A stretch of 64,000 nt of DNA from Coprinus comatus (Eukaryota; Basidiomycota; Agaricomycetes; Agaricales; Agaricaceae): assembly GCA_034638255.1 (NCBI GenBank), contig JAWPGT010000009.1, positions 496,001 through 560,000 of the forward strand, in the 5' to 3' direction. The first letter of the stretch is position 1. The number at the start of each line of letters is the position of its first letter. This document shows, in pieces, positions 1 to 9,752 of the stretch. Below the pieces are notes generated by a model. The model was not told the DNA's origin and searched no databases. It saw only the letters and a program-made list of their open reading frames with translations. The position numbers and the translations under genes were made by a program.

Positions 1-733
1 TAGCAATATATAGCATTTGCGATCCAATGTACACCTCCCGGGACCATAAGTAACTTGCACATGCTATATTTGAGGAGGTGGTATATTATTGGTGACTGCT
101 CAAGCTCAAGAGCGAAAACAGGGGGTTGTACGAACCTAACCAGACATTTCCAACAATGTAGAATGGTATGTATGCCATCTGCGAGGACTCTACGACGACT
201 TCCTTGATGTTCATTACATAGAGCTCTTGTGTTCTTTCTTCATCCGTACCATTCAATAGGTTATTCTGTGGCTCTTTACCTCCAAAGAGACTCCATAGCC
301 AGTATACTTGCAATACACCATGAGCAGCAAAGAATAAGAATAGAAGGACTGGGTCTGGGTAATAGGGTGCTACCACGAGTGGTTGAGCAGCGAGTTGTGT
401 TTGAAGTTGTGTGCCGGTATAGAGGATAAATGAAACGAGGGACAGGTATTTAACAAGTCGATAGGTCCTGTGGTAGACAATAACCATGGTCGTAAGATAC
501 AGTAAAGAGTGGGAGGTGATTGAAAATGTCCTAGAGGATGACGAATTTATGTAGGCCAGTCCAATTTTGAGGGGTGTATCATATTTTGATCGAGACGACA
601 GTAGTTTGTCTCGGAGCGGAGCGTAATAGTAAGTCAGACCCGAGTCACCAGGCAGTATTAAAGCCAATTTATTATAAAGAGTATTGTTCAAGTTATTTTC
701 TTTTAGACCTTGGTTATTTTTCTCGTTCCACAA
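1..733 (-). CDS. Polytopic membrane protein, DUF1774-like (3' end cut by window)
   Basis: Several hydrophobic segments are visible: around SLLYLTTMVIVYHRTYRLV, KYLSLVSFILYTGTQ and PVLLFLFFAAHGVLQVYWLW, then MAYIPFYIVGNVWL. The exon ends at 136 with a GTTCGT donor. A second exon from 63 downwards (acceptor AATATAG) continues the frame as ACASYLWSREVYIGSQMLYIA and runs off the left edge. The pattern of a glycine-asparagine before a membrane helix followed by a W-x(n)-W stretch recalls fungal DUF1774 membrane proteins of unknown function. That family assignment is from memory of the pattern and is tentative. The N-terminus is uncertain: the first Met lies in an Asn-rich, weakly conserved stretch and an upstream exon is possible. 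The gene is divergent from COG8. Confidence 0.5.
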
Positions 734-1073
734 AGTTCGAGTAATGAGTCTTTGTTGCTGCGTACATTGTGTGCATTCTAGCCAAATCTGTTTCTGATAT
801 TGCGTGCTTCTCGAGTGTCAACATACCAGTGAACCAGTGCTTATCCTCAAATCTATGGGTGTTGGAACCTTTTGTGCCGGTTCCGGGCAAGATGAACAAC
901 AACACAGGTGCAAGACGCCTCAAAGCATGTCAACCACCACTGGGGGAGCGTGAGAATCTATCCGCTTACATCAGCTACTTGGACCTGATGAATAGCACAC
1001 TGAATAGAATACAGTCAAGGTAAGTTCAACAAATTCACCATCCTCAGTCTTCGGTCTTATGGACCCATAGCTC
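734..1073. promoter_or_regulatory. Intergenic region between divergent genes (membrane protein / COG8)
   Basis: This 340-bp stretch separates two divergently transcribed genes and must hold both promoters. I see no convincing TATA box. Short open frames here do not resemble coding sequence. Confidence 0.4.
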
Positions 1074-3221
1074 ATGGAGGCCACTCTTGGGAACACTATA
1101 TCTCGTCTGGTAGACGTATCTCCGGTTGTCGATATCCTGCTCGAAAATGCGACAAAACCTGAACTTCTCTCAACCCCTAGCGCAAAGGGTTATCTATCCC
1201 ATCTCGCTACACTTCCTCTTACTGAACTACTCCAGGAACCAGTATCACTTCAAACACAATCACACCATCTTACCTCGAGCTTGACATCTTTAACTCACAC
1301 CTCATACCCGACTTTCATCTCGCTACACAAAACTACCACTGCGCTTACGTCTTCCCTGGAGTCATTTTCTTCATCTCTCGACAACCTTCTTGACTCAAGC
1401 CTGCCATCTCTTGAGGAAGTTACTGGATCATGGAAGGGTCGAACCGAAGCAGTTCTACGCGAACGTAATAAAGCCCGTGTCGTCCTGGAACAACACGAGA
1501 AGATTAAGGACCTCCTTGATATACCCGTCCTTATTGATACTTGCGTACGAAATGGCTACTTCGGAGAAGCTCTCTCACTTGCCTGCCACGTCACTACACT
1601 GGCTTCTTCTCAAAAATCTGAATACCCAACCCGAGAGAAGACCCCATCACCCGCAATACTACACTCTGTACTCTCGGAGGTGCAACATTCCATAACTCAT
1701 ATGTACTTCTCTCTACTGGCGACTTTATATGAGCCAAATCGAAAGCTTCCTGCATTGTGGAAGGCTGTCAGCTTCCTTAGGAAGATGGATGCATTTGGGT
1801 CAGGTCCTGTTACTCCTTTCTCTCTCCTACCTCATCATAAACAATCGCATCTAAACGATCAAGTACAAACTAGAACGTTTGCAGAAGAACCATCAAATGA
1901 AGAGCAACTTGCTTTGGTCTTCCTCGTGGGACGAGAATCGTGTTTACAAGCTGTTCTAGAGTCTACCGGACGCGATATTCAACGACTCGTTAAAGAAACT
2001 CAGTCCATTAGTGTAGAAGAACCTTCTTCGTCGCAGACCAAACACAACGGAAAAAGAAAGGGCCAAGAATTAGATGAACGCGAAAAAGAGGACCTAGCTC
2101 GTTATCTCAAGAAGTATATCGACACATGGCGAGAAGGTGTATATGATATCATAACTCAATATGCCACTATCTTCCTTGAACGCAACTCTTCGTCCTCTGA
2201 AGCTCAAAACATTCCCCAATCTGATGAAGAGGTTTCCCGACTTCATACACTCCTTCGAACCTACTCCACACGCGCTCTCAACATACACCTCTTTGCCACC
2301 CTCAAACCATCACTTCCCCTCCTCTCACTTCCTCACCTTCCATCGCTACTTACACAACTAAATTACTGCTCTACCGCATTCGCGAGGCTCGGTTTAGATT
2401 TCCGTCCGAATTTATTAGGAGGAACAGGTATTTTCTCCACTGCCATACTCACTATCATCAAACGCGACTTTTCCAGCGCATTGGAACAGTGGAAAATGCG
2501 AATTGAAAAGGCCCGGGGTATTAATAACCGCAAAAATAATGCAGGTCATTCTTCCACTTCTGCATCTGCCTCCCGCGTTGCGGTTGTACCCTCAGAACTC
2601 CCATCAAAATTCCTCATATTGCCTTCACTTGTTCCATCTCCGCCTACCTTTGCTTCGAAATCGACTAGCAGTACTGGGCCCCCGCATATACCACCACAAG
2701 TATTGGCATCATATCCACCTCTTGCTGAATTGACAAATGCAGTGTTGGGTGTTTTTAACGGGTTGCGTTTGGTTGTTCCTCGTAATCAAGAAATAATTGC
2801 TAATGGGAAATCCAATGGGAATGGGAAAGCTGATTCAGGTTCGAAGATGGAAGTAGAGGGTGTCAACGAAATATTGAAATTATTGGACGAAATTGTGCTT
2901 AGAAATGGCGGTTCTATCCTCTTGGATTACTTCAACTTTACTATATCATCATTTATCAAGAATAGTAGTACGTCTGAGAGTGAGAAGAAGAGGGAACAAG
3001 AGAGAGAGGAAAAAGTTATTGTTGCATCTGTGCGTGCTTTTGTGGGTGTCTTTGCGCCATTCGTGAGGAGAGCTTTAGCGGAAGGTGTTTATGGCGTCAG
3101 GATTCCAGAGAAATCCGGTACGGACTGGCAGGATACTAAGAAGAGATTTCAGGAGCTGTTGCATGAATTAGACGACGGGGATGAGGAGGAAGACGAGGAA
3201 GATAGTGATGAGCAGAAGTAA
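1074..3221 (+). CDS. COG8: Conserved oligomeric Golgi complex subunit 8 (Dor1 family)
   Basis: An uninterrupted 715-residue frame, unusual here in having no intron. Residues about 38-190 carry the Dor1/COG8 signature: YLSHLATLPLTELLQEPVSL, the Ser/Thr- and Leu-rich helical stretch, then HEKIKDLLDIPVLIDTC and VRNGYFGEALSLACHV. COG8 is a lobe B subunit of the eight-subunit COG tether, which captures intra-Golgi retrograde vesicles; it acts peripherally on Golgi membranes. The middle has a charged linker (around residues 320-345) and the end is an acidic Glu/Asp tail. Fungal homologues have a similar or somewhat shorter length; the extra length sits in low-complexity linkers. The ATG at 1074 is the first in frame and lies just before the conserved N-terminal region. 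Confidence 0.9.
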   Translation: MEATLGNTISRLVDVSPVVDILLENATKPELLSTPSAKGYLSHLATLPLTELLQEPVSLQTQSHHLTSSLTSLTHTSYPTFISLHKTTTALTSSLESFSSSLDNLLDSSLPSLEEVTGSWKGRTEAVLRERNKARVVLEQHEKIKDLLDIPVLIDTCVRNGYFGEALSLACHVTTLASSQKSEYPTREKTPSPAILHSVLSEVQHSITHMYFSLLATLYEPNRKLPALWKAVSFLRKMDAFGSGPVTPFSLLPHHKQSHLNDQVQTRTFAEEPSNEEQLALVFLVGRESCLQAVLESTGRDIQRLVKETQSISVEEPSSSQTKHNGKRKGQELDEREKEDLARYLKKYIDTWREGVYDIITQYATIFLERNSSSSEAQNIPQSDEEVSRLHTLLRTYSTRALNIHLFATLKPSLPLLSLPHLPSLLTQLNYCSTAFARLGLDFRPNLLGGTGIFSTAILTIIKRDFSSALEQWKMRIEKARGINNRKNNAGHSSTSASASRVAVVPSELPSKFLILPSLVPSPPTFASKSTSSTGPPHIPPQVLASYPPLAELTNAVLGVFNGLRLVVPRNQEIIANGKSNGNGKADSGSKMEVEGVNEILKLLDEIVLRNGGSILLDYFNFTISSFIKNSSTSESEKKREQEREEKVIVASVRAFVGVFAPFVRRALAEGVYGVRIPEKSGTDWQDTKKRFQELLHELDDGDEEEDEEDSDEQK

Positions 3222-3403
3222 ATATAGTAATTCAGTTTTTTGCATATTATAATCGTCCCTCCAATTGATTTTTTGGTCGTTCCAACTCGAAATCGCAAAA
3301 CAATAAAACCGAACACACTGAGATCAAATTATAAGAAAAGGAAGATCGATGCGGGCTATTACTCAATACCCATACCAATACATATTGGGCAGTTGAAAGT
3401 ACA

Positions 3404-4563
3404 CTAATCAGAGTGGTATGAAGGTGGAGCACTACTACATCCTGATACAGAAGATGTAATCGACAATACTCTGCCTGTGGTGATAGTTACACCAGGCACA
3501 TTGATCGCCGAAAGAGCTTGCCTGATTTCTTCCAACCTAGAAATATCTTCATCAGACAGTTGATTGGAGTGTGCCAAATCATCCAATTGTCGAACTTGAG
3601 TTTTCAACTCATTTGTCAAGTTGTACAGATCCCCTCGCGTAGATCCCGTGTTTGCTAGCGCCGGACCAAGGAATGGATCGTCAATAGTAGTCACTGTTTG
3701 CAATCCTTGTTCCGGGTCCGATTTCTCCAATGACAAATGCATTTCTCGACGATTTGCATGATATCCTTGTCTGCTAACTCGAAATGGGATAGGAAACAAC
3801 TTGGATCCCCGCCGCCTTCGCATGAAGATATACAAGGCTGCAATAGCCAAGACAATAATGATGCATCCACCGATTATTCCTCCGATGGGAGATCCATCTT
3901 GAAACCTGGCGCTATTAAATTATGATCAATACTTATATACTGTATGATATGTGGTCATATGCACTCTACCTTTCGAGCCCAACTGCGAGTGTTGTTGTTG
4001 GAATAGAAGCGGCAGTAGTGTGTGTTCTAGTACCAGTTGAAGTTCTAGTCAATGTAATCACTGAACCGTTGGGCAGTGTGAAGGTAACCACTGGAACCTT
4101 TTTACCATTTTCTAGAGCTTGCGCAGAAGGTTCAGATATGGTCTCAGCACTACAAAGTACGTCAATATAAATTCTGCAAATATGGTCCACCAACAATTTC
4201 TACTGCTACTTACGCATCATAATAAGTTCCCTGGCTCCTTACTGTTCGAGACGGCTGGACAATTGTAGTCGTTGGCAAGGGGCGAGTTGAAGTGCCAGCA
4301 TCATATTTATCACTGCCACCGATGACTTCATTGACTGTTGGAGATCTACAAAAAGGGAATGTTAATAGAGAGCTTTGACCTATTGTTTTGATCGTATTAC
4401 ATACTTTTCTAGTACTGCCGTGGTTTTACTTGCTTCTTGCTCAATCGTGATATGCGTAGGTTCTGGTAAAAGAAATTCCGTACGTGGCGCTGAATTGGAT
4501 ATTGTCATGTCTACGGAGTAGGTACGGTTGGCTGGACGTCCACGGCAGGATTTTGCATCAAAC
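3404..4563 (-). CDS. Single-pass membrane protein with coiled-coil tail (paralogue A), 5' end unresolved
   Basis: Exons read as 4405-about 4563, 4214-4345, 3970-4149 and 3404-3911; phases agree at every junction. The order is a Thr/Ser-rich ectodomain (repeats of TSTGTRT and TTTLAVG type), a glycine-rich entry GGIIGG, one membrane helix (CIIIVLAIAALYIFM), a basic stop-transfer RRRRG, and a cytoplasmic tail. The tail has a short coiled coil (LNELKTQ..LDDLAHSNQLSD) and ends in SGCSSAPPSYHSD. The layout matches the many basidiomycete surface proteins with mucin-like ectodomains, but I cannot name a family or ligand. The upstream exon encodes FDAKSCRGRPANRT, and no signal peptide can be traced beyond it, because upstream sequence is repeat-rich. 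The gene may be truncated at its 5' end. Paralogues lie at 7.9-8.1 and 8.3-9.75 kb. Confidence 0.65.
4523..4563 (-). repeat. Left copy of a 41-bp inverted repeat
   Basis: Perfect reverse complement of 6981-7021. This copy lies inside the coding exon of paralogue A (FDAKSCRGRPANR), so the pair is better read as a duplicated exon fragment than as transposon termini. Confidence 0.8.
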
Positions 4564-5263
4564 TCCCGCGCGTCAGAGAATTTGAGCCGTTACCTGTACC
4601 AACCCACCTACCGTTGCAACACCAGGCCCCTAATACACAAGTTGCAGCACTTTGGATTACTTAATCCAGGTGATTTCTCCACTTGCTCGGATGCCAATTG
4701 CTGGTAAATTCACCTGTTGGATTTCCCGATTCCAGGGCCCAAATCTTAATTCTCTTTTATTCCTATATTTTATTTTGGAATATGTACACAAATGACCTCT
4801 ACCTCTTATGTTTTATTAACTCATGGTATCAAATAAAAATCAAAGTTGGATTCATTGATTGATTAGACTAATTATCAAATCCGATTAATCAGTAAATCCG
4901 ATTAATCCGATTAACTAATTACAAATAAAATTACAATATGTATACAACTACAGACTCCCCAAATATCATTACCTTCTAACAAAGTCAAGATGAATGTATA
5001 ATTAGCTTAAATTGAATGTAAAAAAGCAAATGACTTACTTATAAAGCCCTCCTATATCATAGACTCATAATGTCTATCACCATCTAACAAACCCTAAATA
5101 ATAATAAGGAAATAAATGATGATTAGTAGGTTCCATTGTTACTTTGAAGAGCTAAGAGCATACCTGAAATATAGAGTATACCATAGAGAGGAATAAAAAT
5201 AAGAAGAGAGAAGAGTATGGAGTAGAGGGGAGCGCAGAGAGGACAGTGGTAAAGAGGAACACC

Positions 5264-5385
5264 AGGAATACCAGACTTGTGACGAAAATGTGAATCAACA
5301 AGATCACATGGTACTATTGATGGCTCTCACTATCATGTGACCTTGTTGATTGGGATTTTCGTCACAAAGTCTAGTGTTTCCCTCA
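5264..5385. repeat. Fold-back sequence, arms of about 40 bp
   Basis: Left arm from about 5271 (TTGTGACGAAAAT, AATCAACAAG, TCACATG) and right arm ending about 5376 (its reverse complement with a few mismatches) are separated by a loop of about 23 nt. The RNA or single strand would form a long hairpin. Confidence 0.75.
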
Positions 5386-5598
5386 TCATCTTCCTTCTCC
5401 TTGTCAAACTCCTTATTTAAGTATTTTAAAGGTAAAATACATCTACTACTCTATATTCAGCTTTAACTAACTTCTTTTATTTCAGTTACAGTTGTACTCA
5501 TTGAGAATTTGAGAGAAGAGGGAGTCAGTTACTGGCCCAGGTGTGTTAAATTTTCTCTTGATAATATTCTTGTTTTCTAATACATTTTGAGGTCTTCT

Positions 5599-5635
5599 CT
5601 CCTCCTCCTCCTCCTCCTCCTCCTCCTCCTCCTCT
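5599..5635. repeat. (CCT)n microsatellite
   Basis: About twelve uninterrupted CCT/CTC units inside the AT-rich repeat nest. Confidence 0.95.
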
Positions 5636-6121
5636 ACCTCTCCTACCATTTCATCATGCTATATAGATTTTAAATGATATTGTAAATTTGTATTTTATGT
5701 TTTCATAGAACTTGTATTATGTAAAAATAATCATGATATATTGTTTATTAAATCTGGTTTTATCTGGGATACTGTACAACGGACCTCAGATTAATGGAAT
5801 CCAACTAATTGAATTAATTGGATTCTTTTGATTAATGGATTTAATGGATTCGATTCATATGGTCAACTCTCCATCAAATCAAATCGATCATGTTGGTGAA
5901 TTTGCCTTGATCAATAATCAAATCTGCTTCGGTTCCTGATTTTAGGGGGTGTTGCAGCACATACATAATACATATATCAATCTTCACGATATGGTAGTAT
6001 GTCTTAGCACAATAGCACTGAACAGTCTAACAGAATGCCAGTATGAACTTCAAGCTTCATCTATGACTTTTTTGGCCATGGCCCATGCAACCCATAATTG
6101 AATAATGTCACCTTTCTCACT

Positions 6122-6467
6122 ACTATCATTACCCAGAGGTTCGGAATCACCACAAGTTCGGAATTCCTGTTTTCCTCCTCGCTCGGGGAAAGTTTGCACC
6201 CGAAAACTTGTATGCATATTATTTACACTATTCTGAATGCAATCATACTATTTTTTGTGGAAAGAAAAGTGGGTTTCTGAATAAAAATTTGTCACGCCTG
6301 CTGAAGCCTTGCCATGTCAGACATTGAATCTTGATGAGGTATTGATTGCACATCATATCTCATTGAGCGTCCGCACGCAGTAGTGTCAAGGGGAGGTTGA
6401 AACCACCACGGTCACTCTTGTGACATTCCGAACTTCTGGTGATTCCGAACTTCTGGGTAACGATAGT
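6122..6467. mobile_element. MITE-like element with 43-bp terminal inverted repeats
   Basis: The first 43 bp and the reverse complement of the last 43 bp match with three mismatches, starting ACTATC(A/G)TTACCCAG. Each terminal repeat contains two direct copies of AGTTCGGAAT-like sequence. The 346-bp body has no coding capacity, which fits a miniature inverted-repeat element mobilised in trans. I could not find a clear target-site duplication at the borders. Confidence 0.65.
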
Positions 6468-6980
6468 GTTGTATATCAAATTCTAGTAGCCCAGCTTAAA
6501 AAGAAATAGACATGAATAACATCGTCAGTACCCTACAAGAGGCCCCTAGATCCCCAAAGTACATAGGCGAGTCCTATCCAAATAATAACCTAAAGTTCGA
6601 CTGACTGGGATATGAGTCGGTGAATTGGTTTACAGCACCCCAAGAAAGTTATTCAACATGTGACATGTCTAAAAAGATTGGGTTGCTGAGCTTTTGCATA
6701 TGTAGGCATAGTCCATAGCCCAAAATGTCATAAAAGGTAAGTAAGTAGATGCTGAATATGCATAGATGAGAAAATCATATGATGGGAATTGGGGATGGTT
6801 CACAAAGAAAATGTCTCAAATTTTGGAAAATATTTGTGTGTACTGTTATTGGCATATTAGCTTTTAAAAAAAGCCACTTTCTATAGTACAGAAGGCTCTG
6901 TTATGGTGCCAGACATACTACTATATCGCGGAGTGTGTTGATACAAGTCACATTCACGGGCGCACGGGAGTTTGCAGGAA

Positions 6981-7021
6981 GTTTGATGCAAAATCCTGCC
7001 GTGGACGTCCAGCCAACCGTA
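6981..7021 (+). repeat. Right copy of the 41-bp inverted repeat (receptor-like exon fragment)
   Basis: Identical in reverse complement to 4523-4563. Here it is preceded by TTTGCAG, a good splice acceptor, and reads in frame as the same FDAKSCRGRP peptide on the plus strand before meeting a stop, so it looks like a relic of another family member in the opposite orientation. Confidence 0.6.
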
Positions 7022-7915
7022 GTAGGTAACTTTAAGACGGCGTTGAGTAGCCAGCCCACTTGAGTACGTCTGAACAAATTTGAAATTTTTTTCTCTAGCT
7101 ATTCAAACGAAGCTTTTATAGCCTACCATTTGTGCTTCCATGGCAGTTCCTTCTTTGCGGTTGTTAAAGAGCAATAAATCGGAAATGAAAATAGAATCAA
7201 TTTGATAAAGAATGTAAGTCGTTCCAGACCTGTCGGAACTTAGTTGGAAGTGTGTAAAGTTGGAAATGTGTTCAGCGGCAATAACACAATGAGGTACAAA
7301 GGGAACCTAAGTATCAAAGCCCTTTGGACGACGTTCAATTATAATGATTACCAGGACTTCTCACATCTGTTGGTTTCCAACCTTTCTGTCAAGGTAGAAT
7401 CAATCCCATCAATGAATTTGGAGAATCTGTCAGCGACCGAAGCTCATTCAGTGGACAAGAAACAGCATCATCAGTCTTATATATTGATCCAAGATCATAG
7501 ATGCTCAAGGCTAAAATTATACGTGGTTATTAGTTCCCTGGATTAAACTGCCAGTAACCTTATCCTACTAAGTATATATCTAGTATAAAACTACATAATT
7601 GACCCCCTCACTGCTTGTTTTCAAGGATGGTTGAAGATTTGAAGATTTGGCTGTTGCTGAGTTTAAAAGGTCGAATTTCCCCGGCGCTTGAGTCTATTAT
7701 GAACTCACTTTTAATAGGCCCAAGAGGGTTCATAATTTGGGATGAATCTCATACACGGTTCGTGTATATTGCGATCAATATAAGCACATAGTTCTTGAAG
7801 ATTCATTAGAGTCCAAGTTCAGATTTGATGTCTCTATGTTAGCTCTCGTCACGAATCGAGATAAATGGCCGATAATACTCAATGATAAGTCAAGAAAGTC
7901 GACACAATGGTATAA
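7022..7915. other. No gene recognised
   Basis: A plus-strand open frame at 7244-7546 has no recognisable domain and no splice-consistent extension. Nothing else is supported here. Confidence 0.4.
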
Positions 7916-8119
7916 TTAATTGCTTTCTGAGCGATGTGAAGGAGGGGGGCCACTACACCCTGATAGTACAGAAGATACAGTTGACAATCGAGTAATCGAT
8001 GTACCAGGCACAAAAACTTGATTTACTTCCTCCAACCTAGAAGACTCTTGTTCAGACAGTTGTTTAGACTGTTCCAACGGGAATTGAGTTTCCATCTCGA
8101 GATTCAGAGTCATGAGCAT
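7916..8119 (-). pseudogene. Relic of the single-pass membrane protein family (fragment B)
   Basis: Only the cytoplasmic tail end survives: METQFPLEQSKQLSEQESSR, LEEVNQVFVPG, then SSVLSGCSGPPPSHRSESN. It aligns with the tails of paralogues A (3404-3911) and C (8301-8929) but lacks about four residues between VNQ and VPG. No membrane helix or ectodomain exons follow upstream. The Ser-Gly-Cys-Ser-x-Pro-Pro C-terminal motif is kept. Probably a remnant of a tandem duplication. Confidence 0.75.
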
Positions 8120-8300
8120 ATGGCAAAATCATGGTGCTATCTATTCTTAAACGTTCAGCTTCGTTTGCCACTAACATTCAGTCTCGATGTTCAAAGCCAA
8201 GCCAATGAGAGGTCCTCGAGTTTCGAGGCTTTTTAGGCCTTGGCCTCTAATTCTAGTACTTAGAAATGTGCAGAAGAGAAAAAGATCAACTACTGGTACT

Positions 8301-9752
8301 TTATTTTGAATGTTTTAAGGTTGACAAAAATATTACTAACTGATCACTGTGCATACGAAGGGGGAGGGTTACTACCCCTGATAGTACAGAAGATGCAATT
8401 GACAATCCTCGAGTCACCAATGCACCTGGTACATTGATTGCTACAAGAGCTTGTCTTACCTCCTCCAACCTAGAACGCTCTTGTTCAGACAGTTGGTTGG
8501 ACTGTTCTAAAGCATTCAACTGTCGGAACTGAGTCTCTAACTCAGTTGTCAAGTCCTGCAGGTGCTTCAAAGCAGCTTCCGTCGCTCCCTCTCCCACTGG
8601 GTTACAGTGATTATCCATATTTAGTGGTGCCACTGGTACTGATGGATCGCGGAATGGATTTTCAGCTTCAGTCACTTGCAATGCTTGTTCCAGGTCTGAT
8701 CTATCCAATGATAAGTTAATATTTGACTTGGGTGTCACTTGAAGTTTCTCTTGACAGTTCGTATATCTAGGGCTCGTATATCTTCCTTGCCTACTGACTC
8801 GAAATGGAACAGGGATTACTTTGAGAAGGCCATCCAATCCACGTCGCTTTCGCTTTCGTCGGAGGATAAAGAAGGCTACAAAGGCCAAAATCACTATGAC
8901 ACATGCGCCAATTATTCCTCCGATTAGTGCCTACTGACTCGAAATGGAACAGGGATTACTTTGGGAGGTCCAGAATTGGCCAAAATCACTATGCTATTAA
9001 TTAGTGTATTGTCAGAAATAATCTCTTGTCAATACTTATATGTATAATATAATGTATGGTCTTAGGAACTTTACCTTGTGAATCCAAGTGTTGTCGTTGT
9101 TGGAACCGAGGTAGTGGTAGTGAGTGTTCTAGTACCAGTTGAAGTTGAAGTCAGTATAACCACTGAACCATTCGGGAGTGTAGAGGTAATGTCATCGGTG
9201 AAGACGCCAGAGGAAACAAAGGTAGTAGTGACCACGACAGATGTGCTTATCAAAGAACCAGTTCCAGTGTTCTTATCATTTACTAGAGCTTGTGCAGAGG
9301 GTGTAGGTGTGATTTGAGTGCTACATGGAACGGTTTGATGAATGCCTGCAGTTTGTCGCTGGACCAGTGTTGGATCCCTGTAGAAATGGGTGTGTTAGAG
9401 AAGGAGAGTGAGTGTATTAAGTTGACATGCCATTATGTACTGAAGGTCTTCTATATCATCAATATTTACTTCCAGTTGGTAATAACTGAGAACTGGATCT
9501 TGTTCATTCTTCCCAGTGGTTGACATGGAGTGTGTAGGCTCAGGAAAACAAAAACCACTTGGCGATGGTTTAAGACGTTTAGATGACATCATCATCATCA
9601 TAATGGTTGGGGAATGTGCGGGACCATTTAACGACGCCAAGTTGGTAGTGGTAAGGACAGCGGGCTCTAGAGCTTCGTTTGAGTATCCTGAAGTAAAACA
9701 CCAATCCAGGTTCATAGAGGCGTACTCAAGCTGGGCATCCTGGGGACAAATT
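8301..9752 (-). CDS. Single-pass membrane protein with coiled-coil tail (paralogue C), frameshifted near its C-terminus
   Basis: Exons read as 9441-about 9752, 9075-9377 and 8301-8929. The ectodomain contains CPQDAQLEYASMNLDWCF followed by Thr/Ser-rich repeats (TSTSTGTRT, TTTSVPTTTT). Then come GGIIGAC, one membrane helix (VIVILAFVAFFIL), a basic RRKRKRRG anchor and a tail with the coiled coil LTTELETQFRQLNALEQSN. It is the best-preserved member of the local family with A and B. The final residues are out of register: one base is missing near 8375 relative to A and B, so the conserved SGCS-x-PP end is lost and translation runs on to 8301 instead of stopping near 8344. The start codon and signal peptide are not resolved upstream of 9752. 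Function unknown; a cell-surface sensor is a guess from architecture only. Confidence 0.65.
8929..8995. repeat. Composite local duplication inside the paralogue C intron
   Basis: Bases 8930-8970 repeat the tail-exon sequence at about 8789-8830 (CCTACTGACTCGAAATGGAA and following), and 8977-8994 repeat about 8884-8896 (GGCCAAAATCACTATG). The two copied pieces are joined directly. Confidence 0.75.

Larger units (their letters stand above)
4564..6980. repeat. AT-rich nest of inverted-repeat elements, no gene seen
   Basis: About 2.4 kb without a credible gene. It contains runs of ATTAATC/GATTAAT-type motifs on both strands (around 4860-4920 and 5770-5880), a fold-back sequence at 5264-5385, a (CCT)n tract at 5599-5635, paired ends near 4618 and 5955 that share TTGCAACACC and its complement, and a separate TIR element at 6122-6467. 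The composition resembles layers of non-autonomous DNA transposons. No transposase frame is visible. Confidence 0.6.

Noticed and set aside
4523..7021. The 41-bp repeats as terminal inverted repeats of a 2.5-kb transposon
   Set aside because: One copy is inside a coding exon of paralogue A and both read as the same peptide, so a duplicated exon fragment explains them better.
7244..7546. 100-residue plus-strand frame
   Set aside because: No domain, no signal peptide, atypical composition and surrounded by relics; treated as chance.
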